Source of the DNA: Sporolactobacillus pectinivorans
GTDB lineage: Bacteria; Bacillota; Bacilli; Bacillales; Sporolactobacillaceae
Assembly: GCF_002802965.1 (NCBI RefSeq)
Contig: NZ_NXGA01000001.1
Coordinates: 2,068,102-2,132,101 of the forward strand
Direction of reading: 5' to 3'
Length of the DNA: 64,000 nt
The translations under genes and the position numbers were made by a program. This document shows, in pieces, positions 54,735-63,941 of this stretch. The notes under the pieces are model-generated. The model saw nothing but the letters and a program-made list of their open reading frames with translations, had not been told where the DNA came from and did not search any database. Numbering within the stretch: the stretch's first letter is position 1; each line of letters begins with the position of its first letter.

Positions 54735-56426
54735 ATGACAGATAAATCAAAAACAGTAAAGTCCGATATTGAAATTGCTCAGGAAGCCAAGTTAGCTCCG
54801 ATCAGTAACATTGCTTCCGGCCTTGGGCTTGAAGATGAAGACTGGGAGCCGTATGGACGCTATAAGGCAAAAGTGTCAGTGAAAGCGCTTAAAAAGCTGC
54901 AAGAGCGGGCTGATGGTAAAGTTATTCTTGTCACTTCGATCAATCCAACGCCGGCTGGCGAAGGAAAATCAACGGTTACTGTCGGACTGGGGCAGGCGCT
55001 GAACAGGATTGGCAAAAAGGCGGTCATTGCGCTCCGTGAACCGTCACTTGGTCCGACCATGGGACTTAAGGGGGGCGCTGCGGGAGGAGGCTATTCTCAG
55101 GTTGTGCCTATGGAGGACATTAATCTGCATTTTACAGGTGATTTTCATGCGATTACCGCAGCCCACAACGCTTTAGCGGCTCTGCTGGACAATCATATTC
55201 AGCAGGGAAATGAGCTGAATATTGATCCAAGGCGGATTGTCTGGAAACGTGTCGTTGATCTGAATGATCGCGCACTTCGCCACGTCATTATCGGTCTTGG
55301 CGGTAAGGCGAACGGTATTCCGCGTGAGGATGGATTTGATATCACCGTTGCGTCAGAAATAATGGCTATTCTCTGTCTTTCGGAAGATCTTATGGATTTG
55401 AAGGAACGGCTCAGTCGAATGCTTATTGCTTATACATACGACGGAAAACCGGTATTTGTCAAAGACCTGAAAGTTGAGGGTGCCTTGACGTTGCTGCTGA
55501 AAGAGGCCATCCATCCAAACCTGGTACAGACTTTGGAAAATACACCGGCGTTTGTGCATGGCGGCCCGTTTGCCAACATTGCTCATGGGTGTAACAGCGT
55601 TCTTGCGACAAAAATGGGTGCGAAACTTGGCGATTACGTCGTCACGGAAGCCGGTTTCGGGGCCGACCTTGGCGCAGAAAAATTTCTTGATATTACAACG
55701 CGTGCAGGACATATTAACCCAGCTGCAGTGGTCATTGTCGCGACGATACGTGCACTTAAAATGCACGGTGGTATGAAAAAAGAAGAACTCAAAACTGAGA
55801 ATCTGGAAGCGCTGGCGCAGGGAATGGAAAACCTCGCCTGTCATATTGAAACCATTAAAACATTTGGTCTGCCTTACGTCATTGCGATCAATCATTTCAT
55901 CTTTGATACAGACCGTGAAGTCGAATATGTCAAAGAATGGTGCGCTAAAAACAGTCATCCGGTTGCTTTGGCAAAGGTCTGGGAAGATGGGGGAAAGGGC
56001 GGAGAAGAGCTGGCACACCTGGTTGTTGATACAGTAGAATCCACCGGAAATCAGTTTAAACCGCTTTATAGTCTGGAAGACTCGATTGAAGACAAACTTT
56101 CCGCTGTGGTTACAAAAGTATACGGCGGGAAAGGTGTGGAATTTTCATCGAAAGCAAGCAAACAGCTAGTTCGAATAAAGAAAAATGGCTGGGATAAATT
56201 TCCCGTGTGTGTTGCTAAAACACAATATTCACTCTCAGATGATCCAAAACTGATCGGCCGTCCGGAGAATTTTATCATTCACGTCCGTGAACTGAAAGTC
56301 TCAGTCGGTGCCGGTTTCATTGTTGCTATGACCGGCAGCGTCCTGACGATGCCCGGATTGCCGAAAAATCCTGCAGCATTGAATATGGATGTCGATTCGG
56401 ATGGAAAAGTTGCCGGCTTGTTTTGA
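54735..56426 (+). CDS. fhs: Formate--tetrahydrofolate ligase
   Basis: 563 aa; ATG nine bases after GGTGAT. P-loop [10 protein letters not shown] (71-80). Diagnostic blocks [33 protein letters not shown] and [13 protein letters not shown]. It makes 10-formyl-THF from formate, THF and ATP, feeding purine and formylmethionine synthesis. Monocistronic with a strong terminator. Confidence 0.96.
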   Translation: MTDKSKTVKSDIEIAQEAKLAPISNIASGLGLEDEDWEPYGRYKAKVSVKALKKLQERADGKVILVTSINPTPAGEGKSTVTVGLGQALNRIGKKAVIALREPSLGPTMGLKGGAAGGGYSQVVPMEDINLHFTGDFHAITAAHNALAALLDNHIQQGNELNIDPRRIVWKRVVDLNDRALRHVIIGLGGKANGIPREDGFDITVASEIMAILCLSEDLMDLKERLSRMLIAYTYDGKPVFVKDLKVEGALTLLLKEAIHPNLVQTLENTPAFVHGGPFANIAHGCNSVLATKMGAKLGDYVVTEAGFGADLGAEKFLDITTRAGHINPAAVVIVATIRALKMHGGMKKEELKTENLEALAQGMENLACHIETIKTFGLPYVIAINHFIFDTDREVEYVKEWCAKNSHPVALAKVWEDGGKGGEELAHLVVDTVESTGNQFKPLYSLEDSIEDKLSAVVTKVYGGKGVEFSSKASKQLVRIKKNGWDKFPVCVAKTQYSLSDDPKLIGRPENFIIHVRELKVSVGAGFIVAMTGSVLTMPGLPKNPAALNMDVDSDGKVAGLF

Positions 56427-56442
56427 AGAAAAAATGAAAGGG

Positions 56443-56480
56443 CGTTTCGTGCCGGATCAGCCGGACGAAACGTTTTTTTT
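56443..56480 (+). terminator. Intrinsic terminator of fhs
   Basis: CGTTTCGTGCCGG pairs with CCGGACGAAACG, then eight T. Confidence 0.85.
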
Positions 56481-56497
56481 ATAAAGGAGTTTCAAAA

Positions 56498-56728
56498 TTG
56501 AAAATTTCAAAGGCGCAGAAAGATGGAATCATTGAAAAACTTCAGTCCTATTATTTTGATACTTATCATGAAGAACTTGGCCTGATTGGTGCCGAAAATA
56601 TGTATTCCTTTTTTATGAAAGAGTGTGCTCCTGTTATTTATAATACCGCACTTAAAGATGCTAAGTATGTGGTTGAACAGCAGATGGCTTCATTGACTGA
56701 AGAGCTGGATGTTCTAGAGAAGCGATAG
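56498..56728 (+). CDS. DUF2164 family protein
   Basis: 76 aa; TTG after AAAGGAGTTTCAAAA. ISKAQKDGIIEKLQSYYFDT, ELGLIGAENMYSFFMKE and VIYNTALKDA are the DUF2164 pattern. Small helical protein, no known role. Its ribosome site directly follows the fhs terminator, so it may also be reached by read-through. Confidence 0.8.
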   Translation: MKISKAQKDGIIEKLQSYYFDTYHEELGLIGAENMYSFFMKECAPVIYNTALKDAKYVVEQQMASLTEELDVLEKR

Positions 56729-56789
56729 GGAAGTGGTTCAGGCTATTTCTAGAACGACATTTATTAAATGATAAATTGTTTGTTCAAAT

Positions 56790-56808
56790 GAAAATGATAA
56801 TTAAAATC
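56790..56808. promoter_or_regulatory. Fur-box-like 19-mer
   Basis: GAAAATGATAATTAAAATC agrees with the Fur consensus GATAATGATAATCATTATC at 15 of 19 positions. Confidence 0.5.
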
Positions 56809-56876
56809 AATTGTAATAAACCTGCTGGATGTCAGGAACAACGGACATTTTGATCATTTTTTATTTTATTATAAAA

Positions 56877-56891
56877 AGATAATCATTATAG
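56877..56891. promoter_or_regulatory. Fur/PerR-box-like 15-mer
   Basis: AGATAATCATTATAG contains the perfect palindrome ATAATCATTAT. It matches both Fur (TGATAATNATTATCA) and PerR (TTATAATNATTATAA) patterns with few mismatches. It lies about 130 bases before the metal-transporter start. Confidence 0.6.
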
Positions 56892-56922
56892 TTGAATCAC
56901 TGACGCTGTGGTGATAAGATAA

Positions 56923-57021
56923 ACCTGTCTCGAAGGGCAATGTATGACAAGCAACATTGCAGAGACATGAATCAAGATCGCACGGATGGTGCGACCAAAA
57001 AAGACAGGTGTAGTCAAGGTG
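56923..57021 (+). promoter_or_regulatory. Switch-like leader that can hide the ribosome site
   Basis: ACCTGTCT (56,923-56,930) is exactly complementary to AGACAGGT (57,002-57,009), which contains the AGGTG ribosome site of the transporter. The same strand can instead form TGTCTC (56,926-56,931) with GAGACA (56,962-56,967), closed over a second helix GCAATGT/ACATTGC (56,937-56,943 and 56,954-56,960). A third hairpin is TCGCAC/GTGCGA (56,978-56,994). The first two options are mutually exclusive, as in translational riboswitches. I do not recognise a known class: it lacks the yybP-ykoY core, and I could not match it to NiCo. Confidence 0.5.
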
Positions 57022-57885
57022 ACAGAGGAGAAAAGAAGCTTTCTTAAGATACAAAGGCGTCTGCTTTTGCATCTCTCGCTTTTCAGATATTGGAAATCGA
57101 ATTTACTGATTGAGCATAATCGGCAGACTTACGCAAAGATTTCCGATACTGAGGAGCACCTAATTTCTACCGTTTTACCAGGTGAGCATGGGGCTGATGC
57201 CGGAAAGTTATTTCGTTTTTATGTTTTCCTGAGCAAAATACTGGGTTTTACTTTTGTTACTCAGCTGATGATGGACGTAAAAGAACGCAGTGTACGCCAC
57301 TATGTGAAGCTGTCGGAAGGGTTTCCTGCCGAAAAGGTACAGAAAATCGACGCTTTGATTCAGCAGGAAAGGGATTTAATCGCACAGTTAAAAGAGCGCC
57401 GTCTTGATTTTGTCGGTGCCATCATCCTCGGCATGAATGATGCGCTTGTTGAAATTACCGGCAGTGTCGCCGGATTCACTCTTTCCATGTCCAATACAAA
57501 AATGATTGCCGTTGCAGGTCTTATTGCCGGCATTGCCGCTTCACTTTCAATGGCTGCGAGCGAATTTATGGCTGAACGGTCAGAGGGTAATATAAAAAAA
57601 GCAGCCACGGCAGCGATCTATACCGGATTTTCTTATTTGCTGACGGTTGTGTTACTGGTTCTTCCGTTTTTTGCACTTCCGGCGCATGACTATATGCTTG
57701 CGCTTTTGTTTACGGTCATCATAGCTGTTATTATCATCTTTGTGTTCAGTTTTTACATGGCTGTTGCGAAAGAACTTAGCTTTAAACAACGTTTTTTGGA
57801 AATGGTTTTTGTCAGTGTCGGTGTAGCGGCATTAACTTTCTTTATCGGATTTATTGTCAAAAACTACATTGGCATTTCGGCATAA
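57019..57885 (+). CDS. VIT1/CCC1-family metal transporter with rubrerythrin-like N-terminus
   Basis: 288 aa from GTG eight bases after AGGTG; an upstream ATG frame lacks a site. The first 130 residues are helical and rubrerythrin-like. The rest is a VIT1 domain: LDFVGAIILGMNDALVEITG (metal-binding Asp/Glu/Asn helix), AASLSMAASEFMAERSEG, and three further hydrophobic helices. Members move Fe2+ or Mn2+ out of the cytosol. Fur/PerR-like boxes and the leader fit metal control, but the metal is not proven. Confidence 0.87.
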   Translation: MTEEKRSFLKIQRRLLLHLSLFRYWKSNLLIEHNRQTYAKISDTEEHLISTVLPGEHGADAGKLFRFYVFLSKILGFTFVTQLMMDVKERSVRHYVKLSEGFPAEKVQKIDALIQQERDLIAQLKERRLDFVGAIILGMNDALVEITGSVAGFTLSMSNTKMIAVAGLIAGIAASLSMAASEFMAERSEGNIKKAATAAIYTGFSYLLTVVLLVLPFFALPAHDYMLALLFTVIIAVIIIFVFSFYMAVAKELSFKQRFLEMVFVSVGVAALTFFIGFIVKNYIGISA

Positions 57886-57922
57886 AAAAGTTACAGCTGT
57901 AAGGCTGAGAAAACAAATCAAT

Positions 57923-57959
57923 GCTGTCCCATCATTCAACGGAATGGGACAGCTTTTTT
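57923..57959. terminator. Terminator overlapping the end of the convergent flavoprotein gene
   Basis: GCTGTCCCAT pairs with ATGGGACAGC, then TTTTTTG on the plus strand. The last seven codons of the minus-strand gene lie inside it. Confidence 0.75.
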
Positions 57960-59206
57960 GCTGCAGCGGTTCCCGCCGCATGACCGGTGACAAAGGCAGA
58001 GGTGATGTTGTATCCACCGGTATAACCGTGAATATCCATAATTTCTCCGCAAAAATATAATCCCGGCATGATTTTGGATTCCATTGTTTTCGGATTGATT
58101 TCCTTTAATGAAATACCACCACCCGTAATAAATGCTTTTTCAATCGGCAGTGTGCCGTTGACTTGGACTGGAAATGCTTTGAGCAGTCCAGCCGTTTTTC
58201 TGATGCTCTCTTTTGACAGCTGACTGAAATTTATTCCCGGCGACACCCCGGCCTGATCTAGTAAGAATAACAGATATCTTTCCGGCACGATGCCCTTCCA
58301 AACGTTTCTAATTTCTTTTTTAGGTGACAATTGTGCAAGATGAAGAAGATGCCTGTTTATTTCATCCAAACTGCAATCTGGAAACGTATCAATCCGAATT
58401 TCAACGGCAGACACTTTATATTTTTTGAGGGCTTTAACGACGAACTGGCTGAGCCGCAGTATGGCAGGTCCGGATAGGCCGAAGTGAGTGAAAAGCAGAT
58501 CCCATCGGTGCGTCTGTATTACTTTTCCCTTGGGGTTGACCAAAGTGACTGCAGCATCGCGCAAGGAAAGTCCCTGAAGTGCTTTCGCTTGAATAAACGG
58601 CTCTTCAGATGTCAGCGGCACTTCTGTCGGATAGAGTTCAGTGATCGTGTGGCCGGCCGATTTTGCCCACGAATATCCGTCACCTGTTGAACCGGTCTGC
58701 GGCACGGACTTTCCACCGACTGCGACAACGACGCAAGGGGCCTCTATTTTTTCTCCCAATTTTGTTTTCACACCCTTTGCACATTCCCCAAAAAGCACCG
58801 CTTCGACAGGCTGATTGACTTTGACTGTTACATTCAGTTCGTTAATCTTTTGCAATAGGGCGCGGACGACGGATTGCGCATTGTTTGAGACAGGGAATAC
58901 CCGGCCATGATCCTCCTCCTTCAGCTGGATGCCCATCCCTTCGAAAAAATGAATAATATCCTGATTGTTAAATTCTGATAATGCGCTGTATAAAAAATGT
59001 CCGTTTCCTGGAATGTGCCGGATCAGTTCATCGATCGGCATGGCATTGGTGACATTGCAGCGACCGCCGCCCGAAATAGCGAGCTTTCTGCCCAGTTTGT
59101 CCCCTTTGTCTAACAGGCAGACTTTTGCACCGCGTTCAGCGGCGGCAATGGATGCCATTAACCCGGCAGGCCCACCGCCGATAACAATAACGTCATAGTT
59201 CTTCAT
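57932..59206 (-). CDS. HI0933-like flavoprotein (YtfP family)
   Basis: 424 aa, ATG after GGGGCTAAGAA. N-terminal FAD fold [20 protein letters not shown], then [37 protein letters not shown] and a C-terminal [19 protein letters not shown]. This is the NAD(P)/FAD-dependent HI0933 family of unclear reaction, found near many housekeeping genes. Full length. Confidence 0.9.
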   Translation of the reverse strand: MKNYDVIVIGGGPAGLMASIAAAERGAKVCLLDKGDKLGRKLAISGGGRCNVTNAMPIDELIRHIPGNGHFLYSALSEFNNQDIIHFFEGMGIQLKEEDHGRVFPVSNNAQSVVRALLQKINELNVTVKVNQPVEAVLFGECAKGVKTKLGEKIEAPCVVVAVGGKSVPQTGSTGDGYSWAKSAGHTITELYPTEVPLTSEEPFIQAKALQGLSLRDAAVTLVNPKGKVIQTHRWDLLFTHFGLSGPAILRLSQFVVKALKKYKVSAVEIRIDTFPDCSLDEINRHLLHLAQLSPKKEIRNVWKGIVPERYLLFLLDQAGVSPGINFSQLSKESIRKTAGLLKAFPVQVNGTLPIEKAFITGGGISLKEINPKTMESKIMPGLYFCGEIMDIHGYTGGYNITSAFVTGHAAGTAAAKKLSHSVE

Positions 59207-59419
59207 TTCTTAGCCCCACAATCTTTGCCAAATAAGTCACAATCGGCCTGCATTTCATCTGGTCTCATAAGCTTATATGAAATGGGAACAAAAGTGAAGA
59301 GCACTCAATAAAATTGATATAGTGTGACATTTGTCACACAAACATTTTTTTGATAGGATAATGAAAGAGCAAACCGGTAGCAACAATTGCCGGCAATTAT
59401 GTTGATTGAGGTGGACAAC

Positions 59420-60358
59420 ATGGACGATGAAAAGTCATATCGCGTTTTACTCTTTTATAAATACGTAACTATTGATAATCCGCAAGATTTTGCCCAAGAG
59501 CATCTGACCTTTTGCAAAAGTCTGGCGCTGAAGGGACGTATTTTGGTCGCAAAGGAGGGCCTGAATGGTACCTTGTCGGGGACGCAAGAACAGACTCAGA
59601 TCTACATGGATACGCTCCATCGCGATCCACGGTTCAGCGGCATGGTTTTTAAAACAGATTCGGCAGACGGGCACGCTTTTACAAAAATGAATGTCCGAGC
59701 GCGCAAGGAAATCGTGGCGTTTAAGCTGAAAAATGATATCGATCCACATCAGATGACAGGGAAACATTTGAAACCGAAAGCATTTCATGATGCGATGCAG
59801 GAGGAGAACGCAATCCTGATTGACGCACGGAATAATTATGAAACACAGATCGGCCATTTCAGGCATGCCATTCTCCCGGATGTTAAGACGTTCCGCGACC
59901 TGCCTGACTGGATTGAAAAAAATCTGGCTGACTGCAAAGACAAGAAAGTGCTGACTTACTGTACGGGCGGCATTCGTTGTGAAAAATTTAGTGGCTATCT
60001 TCTGAAAGCCGGATTCAAAGATGTCAGTCAACTGGACGGCGGCATTGTTGAGTATGGCAAAGATCCTGAAGTAAAGGGAGAATTGTATGACGGGAAATGC
60101 TATGTTTTTGACAAACGCATTTCTGTTCCCGTTAACCGCACAGACGAAGACGTTATTGTCGGACACTGCCACCGTTGCGGCAAGCCGTGCGATCGAATTG
60201 TCAATTGTGCGAACCCGGAATGCAATAAGCAGTATATATGCTGCGAGAACTGTGAAAAGAAATACCATCGTTCCTGTAGTGCTACCTGCCGCAGCCATCC
60301 GCGCAACCGCTATAACCTGCAGCTGGCACGGCGTGGGCGAGAAACCGCGAAAGTGTAA
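59420..60358 (+). CDS. trhO: tRNA uridine(34) hydroxylase, rhodanese-type
   Basis: 312 aa; ATG six bases after GAGGTG, eleven codons inside a longer frame. N-terminal acylphosphatase-like domain ([18 protein letters not shown]). Rhodanese domain with catalytic Cys in [17 protein letters not shown]. Cys-rich C-terminus ([28 protein letters not shown]). TrhO (YceA) hydroxylates U34 of tRNA towards methoxy- or carboxymethoxyuridine. Confidence 0.93.
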   Translation: MDDEKSYRVLLFYKYVTIDNPQDFAQEHLTFCKSLALKGRILVAKEGLNGTLSGTQEQTQIYMDTLHRDPRFSGMVFKTDSADGHAFTKMNVRARKEIVAFKLKNDIDPHQMTGKHLKPKAFHDAMQEENAILIDARNNYETQIGHFRHAILPDVKTFRDLPDWIEKNLADCKDKKVLTYCTGGIRCEKFSGYLLKAGFKDVSQLDGGIVEYGKDPEVKGELYDGKCYVFDKRISVPVNRTDEDVIVGHCHRCGKPCDRIVNCANPECNKQYICCENCEKKYHRSCSATCRSHPRNRYNLQLARRGRETAKV

Positions 60359-60382
60359 TGGTGCGCAGAGGAGACAAGTCAA

Positions 60383-60730
60383 TTATTCCGTAGTGAGATA
60401 TTGTCTGACCCGTTCGTAAATCCAGTCTCCGGCCACGCTTTTCTGATAACTGATCTTGAAAACATGGCCTCTCGTATAAACTTCGTAATCCAGCCATGTT
60501 CTTCGCGTCATATGGATATGATGGTCAAAAAGATCGTCTTTATTTTTTCTCATGTCTTCAGTAACTCGCAAAACGGCCAGATTGAGCGCCTCCAGATACT
60601 GAGCTTTGAATTTCGTATTGGTCAGTGCGATGATTTTTTTGTCCTGTTCTAAAGCGATGCGGATCATCGGCAGAAAGATGCATCGCTGGATAATATGTTT
60701 TTCCAGTATTGTAAGTTCATTGTTATCCAT
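60383..60730 (-). CDS. YhjD-like protein
   Basis: 115 aa; ATG six bases after AGGTG. The stretch EKHIIQRCIFLPMIRIALEQ, followed by DKKII and a C-terminal YTRGHVFKISY, resembles B. subtilis YhjD, a sporulation-associated protein of unknown function. Soluble and charged. Convergent with trhO, with 24 bases between stops. Confidence 0.65.
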   Translation of the reverse strand: MDNNELTILEKHIIQRCIFLPMIRIALEQDKKIIALTNTKFKAQYLEALNLAVLRVTEDMRKNKDDLFDHHIHMTRRTWLDYEVYTRGHVFKISYQKSVAGDWIYERVRQYLTTE

Positions 60731-61222
60731 TTTTATCACCTGAAGTTATTATATACGAATACACGTTCCTATATCAAGCCTTCGGGTTAATTTAATATCA
60801 GTACTCTGGCTGTCACCTTTTGGATGGCGTCACTCAAATCCCGGCAGTAGCCGGCCGCTCCTCTATCCGATGACAGCCATTCTCTGCTTAGATTTCCGAA
60901 TCGCACTGACGCTGACAGTAATCTGTGTCCAGTTCACTGCAAAACTCCGGTTGCGGGAAGCAGTAACCGCATCCAACCAATTTCCAGGAGTATGGAACAA
61001 ACAGTTGATGCCGCGGTTTATTTCAATGCGCGGGCAGCTGAAAAGCTGGCTGAGTATAAAAATGAGCGGGGTCTGTCGGTCAGCCGGATGGCAGCACGCA
61101 ATTGTAGGGGGGAATCACCAGGATCCTGTGGCAGGAACTGGTTTATGGGATCCACCATGTCTTGGCGCTGTTCATGGTCTCTGCTGCTCTAACCGTTTGA
61201 ACACCTCGGATCTCTTGAACGA
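60731..61222. other. GC-rich spacer with possible gene debris
   Basis: A 66-codon plus-strand frame from ATG 60,992 begins protein-like (EQTVDAAVYFNARAAEKLAE, then YKNERGLSVSRMAA), with GGAG only one base upstream, and then turns into low-complexity Trp/Ser/Cys sequence. Its start resembles ribbon-helix-helix proteins broken by a frameshift. No firm assignment. Confidence 0.35.
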
Positions 61223-62023
61223 TCAGAAGGTATAAAATGAGGTGCCGGCAGCAATCCTGATTCCTTCCATCTGCGATCCGTCCGCGAGAGCCGATAGCGA
61301 CAGATAATCCGGACGGGTTGCACTGTTCATCAAAAAAGCGGAAATTTCCGCGCCTCTCCGGCGATATTTGTTCAGTTCGTTAATAATCTGGTCAGCGGAA
61401 AGGGTACCGATACCGTGGCCATAATAGAGATGATTCGACAAATCGACCGCGTTCTCACCCTGCCATTGCGGTGTCTGTGGGTTGACCTCGGGATTTTTAA
61501 AGTAGCGGACATCCCCGGGTATTCCTTGACCGACATGATGGGCATTCTTCAATGGGAGAAAAGGGTGATTTTGCCAGTCCCACAGGTAAAGGTGCTGGAA
61601 AACCTCGTTGAACCTTTCTTGAGAAATTGTTTTGATCAGCGCTTTGTAAAAAACAATCATCATGGCTGTTGCGCATTCGAAGGCATAAGCTTCGCCATTC
61701 TGAAAAATATCATCTATTGCTGCCGATGGCTGAATTCCCGTCCTGAGTTCAAAACCACCGTCCCCTGTCAGGTTCCAGAACGTTTCATTGCAAGCTGAAT
61801 AGTAAAACGTAGCAAATGCTACGCCGCTTGAAAAAAGGGCGCGGGCGGCCTCGATTGTTTCATTACGCATTTTGATTTCGAAAGTCAGTTCGTGCCGCGA
61901 CGGATAGGCAAACAGTTCGGATGATTCGGCCATCATGCGGATGATGACCGGCGCATAGCGGCCGGATTCTGCGAAACTACCATACATATCCGCTGTAAAA
62001 GTCTGACCGGATGTAATGATCAT
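61223..62023 (-). CDS. tgl: Spore-coat protein-glutamine gamma-glutamyltransferase
   Basis: 266 aa. Matches Tgl of Bacillus along its length: ELTFEIKMRNETIEAARALF, the active-site Cys117 in YAFECATAMMIVFYKAL, RYFKNPEVNPQTPQWQGENA, and the His of YYGHGIGTLS. The enzyme cross-links coat proteins between Gln and Lys during spore maturation. The C-terminal tail is about 20 residues longer than in B. subtilis. Its ATG overlaps the stop of the upstream gene (ATGA). Confidence 0.92.
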   Translation of the reverse strand: MIITSGQTFTADMYGSFAESGRYAPVIIRMMAESSELFAYPSRHELTFEIKMRNETIEAARALFSSGVAFATFYYSACNETFWNLTGDGGFELRTGIQPSAAIDDIFQNGEAYAFECATAMMIVFYKALIKTISQERFNEVFQHLYLWDWQNHPFLPLKNAHHVGQGIPGDVRYFKNPEVNPQTPQWQGENAVDLSNHLYYGHGIGTLSADQIINELNKYRRRGAEISAFLMNSATRPDYLSLSALADGSQMEGIRIAAGTSFYTF

Positions 62024-63006
62024 CTTCTTTCGCCTCCGCCTGATGAAATATTGAGTGACGCAAGCTGCTGAGGGATGGGCTGATTAATCCAGGCCCGCCA
62101 GCTTTTCGGCTGTTGTTTTCTCAAGCGCGCGGAACCGGTCGACAGACTCATCTGAACTTTGCCGGGCAATTTGAGAAAATCAGTATAGTTTCGTTTTTCA
62201 CCTGGGAGCATTTCCTGAATGGGTTCACCGCTTTTGGCATCGACTGCTTTTCCCAAATATTTTGCACTGTAATGAATTCGGTAGGGGTGCCCTCCCGGCA
62301 CCGCATCGTTGGTTTCACCTGTGTAAACCAGGTAATGCTCGTTTTCTTCATACCATGTCTCAAAAGACAGAAAAGCGGTTTTGTTATCCGGAGTGTGGCG
62401 GACTTCAGGGATAAAGCTAAGCATCCGCCGGGCATAATCACTTTCCACATTCTGATCGGACAGAAGAAAATTTGCCTGATAAACAAGCGAAACGGGATTT
62501 GCTATTTCAAGAAGTGCGCTGATCAGGTAGTGGCGCTGACTTTTATTTTTATAGCGATAGAAGATCAGGTTGGTCATCCCTTTGATCCAGTCCTGATGGT
62601 AGGTATGCAGAATCTGGATGGCTGTTTGGTCAATGACCTGGGTATAGTCCGTTGAAATAATATTGTTCCATCCGCTCTGGAGGATCCAGAGCATAGAAAC
62701 GACAACAAGATCATGCTGGTCGGAAAATGGGAACCCTTCATTGATTCCGAGATCTGCACCGTGCAGCACATTTTGGATCTGAGAGAGCGCAATCCTCGGA
62801 CGCAGTTCCAGATCTGTATCCCGTTCCTCCAACTGATCTTTCAGCATGAAAAGAACCGGAAATTCCAGCTGCGGATCATTGATCAGAGTGAAAGCGTGCT
62901 GGCGATCTGTCCGGCACCATTCTGACCATGTATCTCCAAGTCGGTCCGGTTGGCTGCGCCGCAGCTGATTCAATGGATTTTTCTGTGTATCCTCGGCTTC
63001 CATCAT
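62020..63006 (-). CDS. Unrecognised protein coupled to tgl, 328 aa
   Basis: ATG after AGGAGGAATC (a second ATG follows at once). The first half is predicted helical (QIQNVLHGADLGINEG, VVVSMLWILQSGWNNI). The second half is beta-rich with Tyr, Gly and Asn (HYLVYTGETNDAVPGGHPYR). There is no signal peptide. The tail is Lys/Gln-containing, which would suit a transglutaminase substrate. The 4-base overlap means tgl is translated with it. Family unknown to me. Confidence 0.7.
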   Translation of the reverse strand: MMEAEDTQKNPLNQLRRSQPDRLGDTWSEWCRTDRQHAFTLINDPQLEFPVLFMLKDQLEERDTDLELRPRIALSQIQNVLHGADLGINEGFPFSDQHDLVVVSMLWILQSGWNNIISTDYTQVIDQTAIQILHTYHQDWIKGMTNLIFYRYKNKSQRHYLISALLEIANPVSLVYQANFLLSDQNVESDYARRMLSFIPEVRHTPDNKTAFLSFETWYEENEHYLVYTGETNDAVPGGHPYRIHYSAKYLGKAVDAKSGEPIQEMLPGEKRNYTDFLKLPGKVQMSLSTGSARLRKQQPKSWRAWINQPIPQQLASLNISSGGGERR

Positions 63007-63146
63007 GATTCCTCCTGTTCACAGAGCCTTGTAATATCCTTATTCGTTCCGGAGTACGAATATGAACGACGCGGCAACTGAGCGTTTCCGGCAGGGAAAA
63101 GTTATGATACACTAGATCGCAGAGAGAAAAGAAGGGTGGACTGGCT

Positions 63147-63941
63147 ATGAAGCAGTATTTGGATCTTTGCCGCAAGGTACTTGAAGAAGGTCACCAAAAA
63201 TCCGATCGTACGGGAACGGGAACCATCAGCCTTTTCGGCTATCAGATGCGTTTTAACCTTCAGGATGGTTTTCCTCTGATGACGACGAAAAAACTGCACT
63301 ACAAATCAATTATTTATGAATTGCTCTGGTTTCTGAAGGGTGATACCAATGTAAAATATTTGCAAGACCACGGCGTGCGGATCTGGAATGAATGGGCGGA
63401 TGAGAATGGCGATCTGGGCCCAGTGTATGGCAGCCAGTGGCGCTCCTGGCCGGGGAAAAATGGGAAAACTATTGATCAGATTGCTCAATTGATGGATCAG
63501 ATCAAAAACAATCCGGATTCACGCCGGCTGATTGTTACTGCCTGGAACCCGGCCGAAATTTCCGCCATGGCGCTGCCGCCATGTCACTGCCTGTTTCAGT
63601 TTTACGTGAATGACGGCAAACTAAGCTGTCAGCTTTACCAGCGTAGCGCTGATATTTTTCTTGGCGTTCCGTTTAATATCGCTTCCTATGCGCTCCTGAC
63701 CTGCATGGTCGCGCATGTGACCGGGCTTGAGCCCGGCGAGTTCATACATACGCTTGGTGATGCGCACATCTATCTGAACCATACTGAGCAGGTGAAAGAA
63801 CAGCTTACGCGGGCACCACGTCAACTTCCCAAGCTGAAATTTATGCGCGACGTGAAATCTGTTTTTGATTTTGATTATGGCGATTTCAGTATTGAGGATT
63901 ATCATCCTTATCCCCATATTAAGGGCGAGGTGTCCGTATGA
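63147..63941 (+). CDS. thyA: Thymidylate synthase
   Basis: 264 aa, ATG after GGGTGGACTGGCT. Nucleophile Cys146 in [32 protein letters not shown] and [20 protein letters not shown] bind dUMP and folate. It methylates dUMP to dTMP with 5,10-methylene-THF. Short (E. coli-type) form. Its stop overlaps the dfrA start, so the two are coupled. Confidence 0.97.
   Translation: MKQYLDLCRKVLEEGHQKSDRTGTGTISLFGYQMRFNLQDGFPLMTTKKLHYKSIIYELLWFLKGDTNVKYLQDHGVRIWNEWADENGDLGPVYGSQWRSWPGKNGKTIDQIAQLMDQIKNNPDSRRLIVTAWNPAEISAMALPPCHCLFQFYVNDGKLSCQLYQRSADIFLGVPFNIASYALLTCMVAHVTGLEPGEFIHTLGDAHIYLNHTEQVKEQLTRAPRQLPKLKFMRDVKSVFDFDYGDFSIEDYHPYPHIKGEVSV

Noticed and set aside
55353..56018. 221-aa minus-strand frame inside fhs
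   Set aside because: Shadow of a strongly biased gene; Phe/Cys/His-rich and without a ribosome site.
56923..57021. Known yybP-ykoY manganese riboswitch or M-box
   Set aside because: The conserved GGGGAGUAG-type core and loop sequences are not present; only the general idea of a metal-linked leader fits.
59447..60382. 311-aa minus-strand frame opposite trhO
   Set aside because: Antisense to a clearly identified enzyme; no ribosome site and no family.
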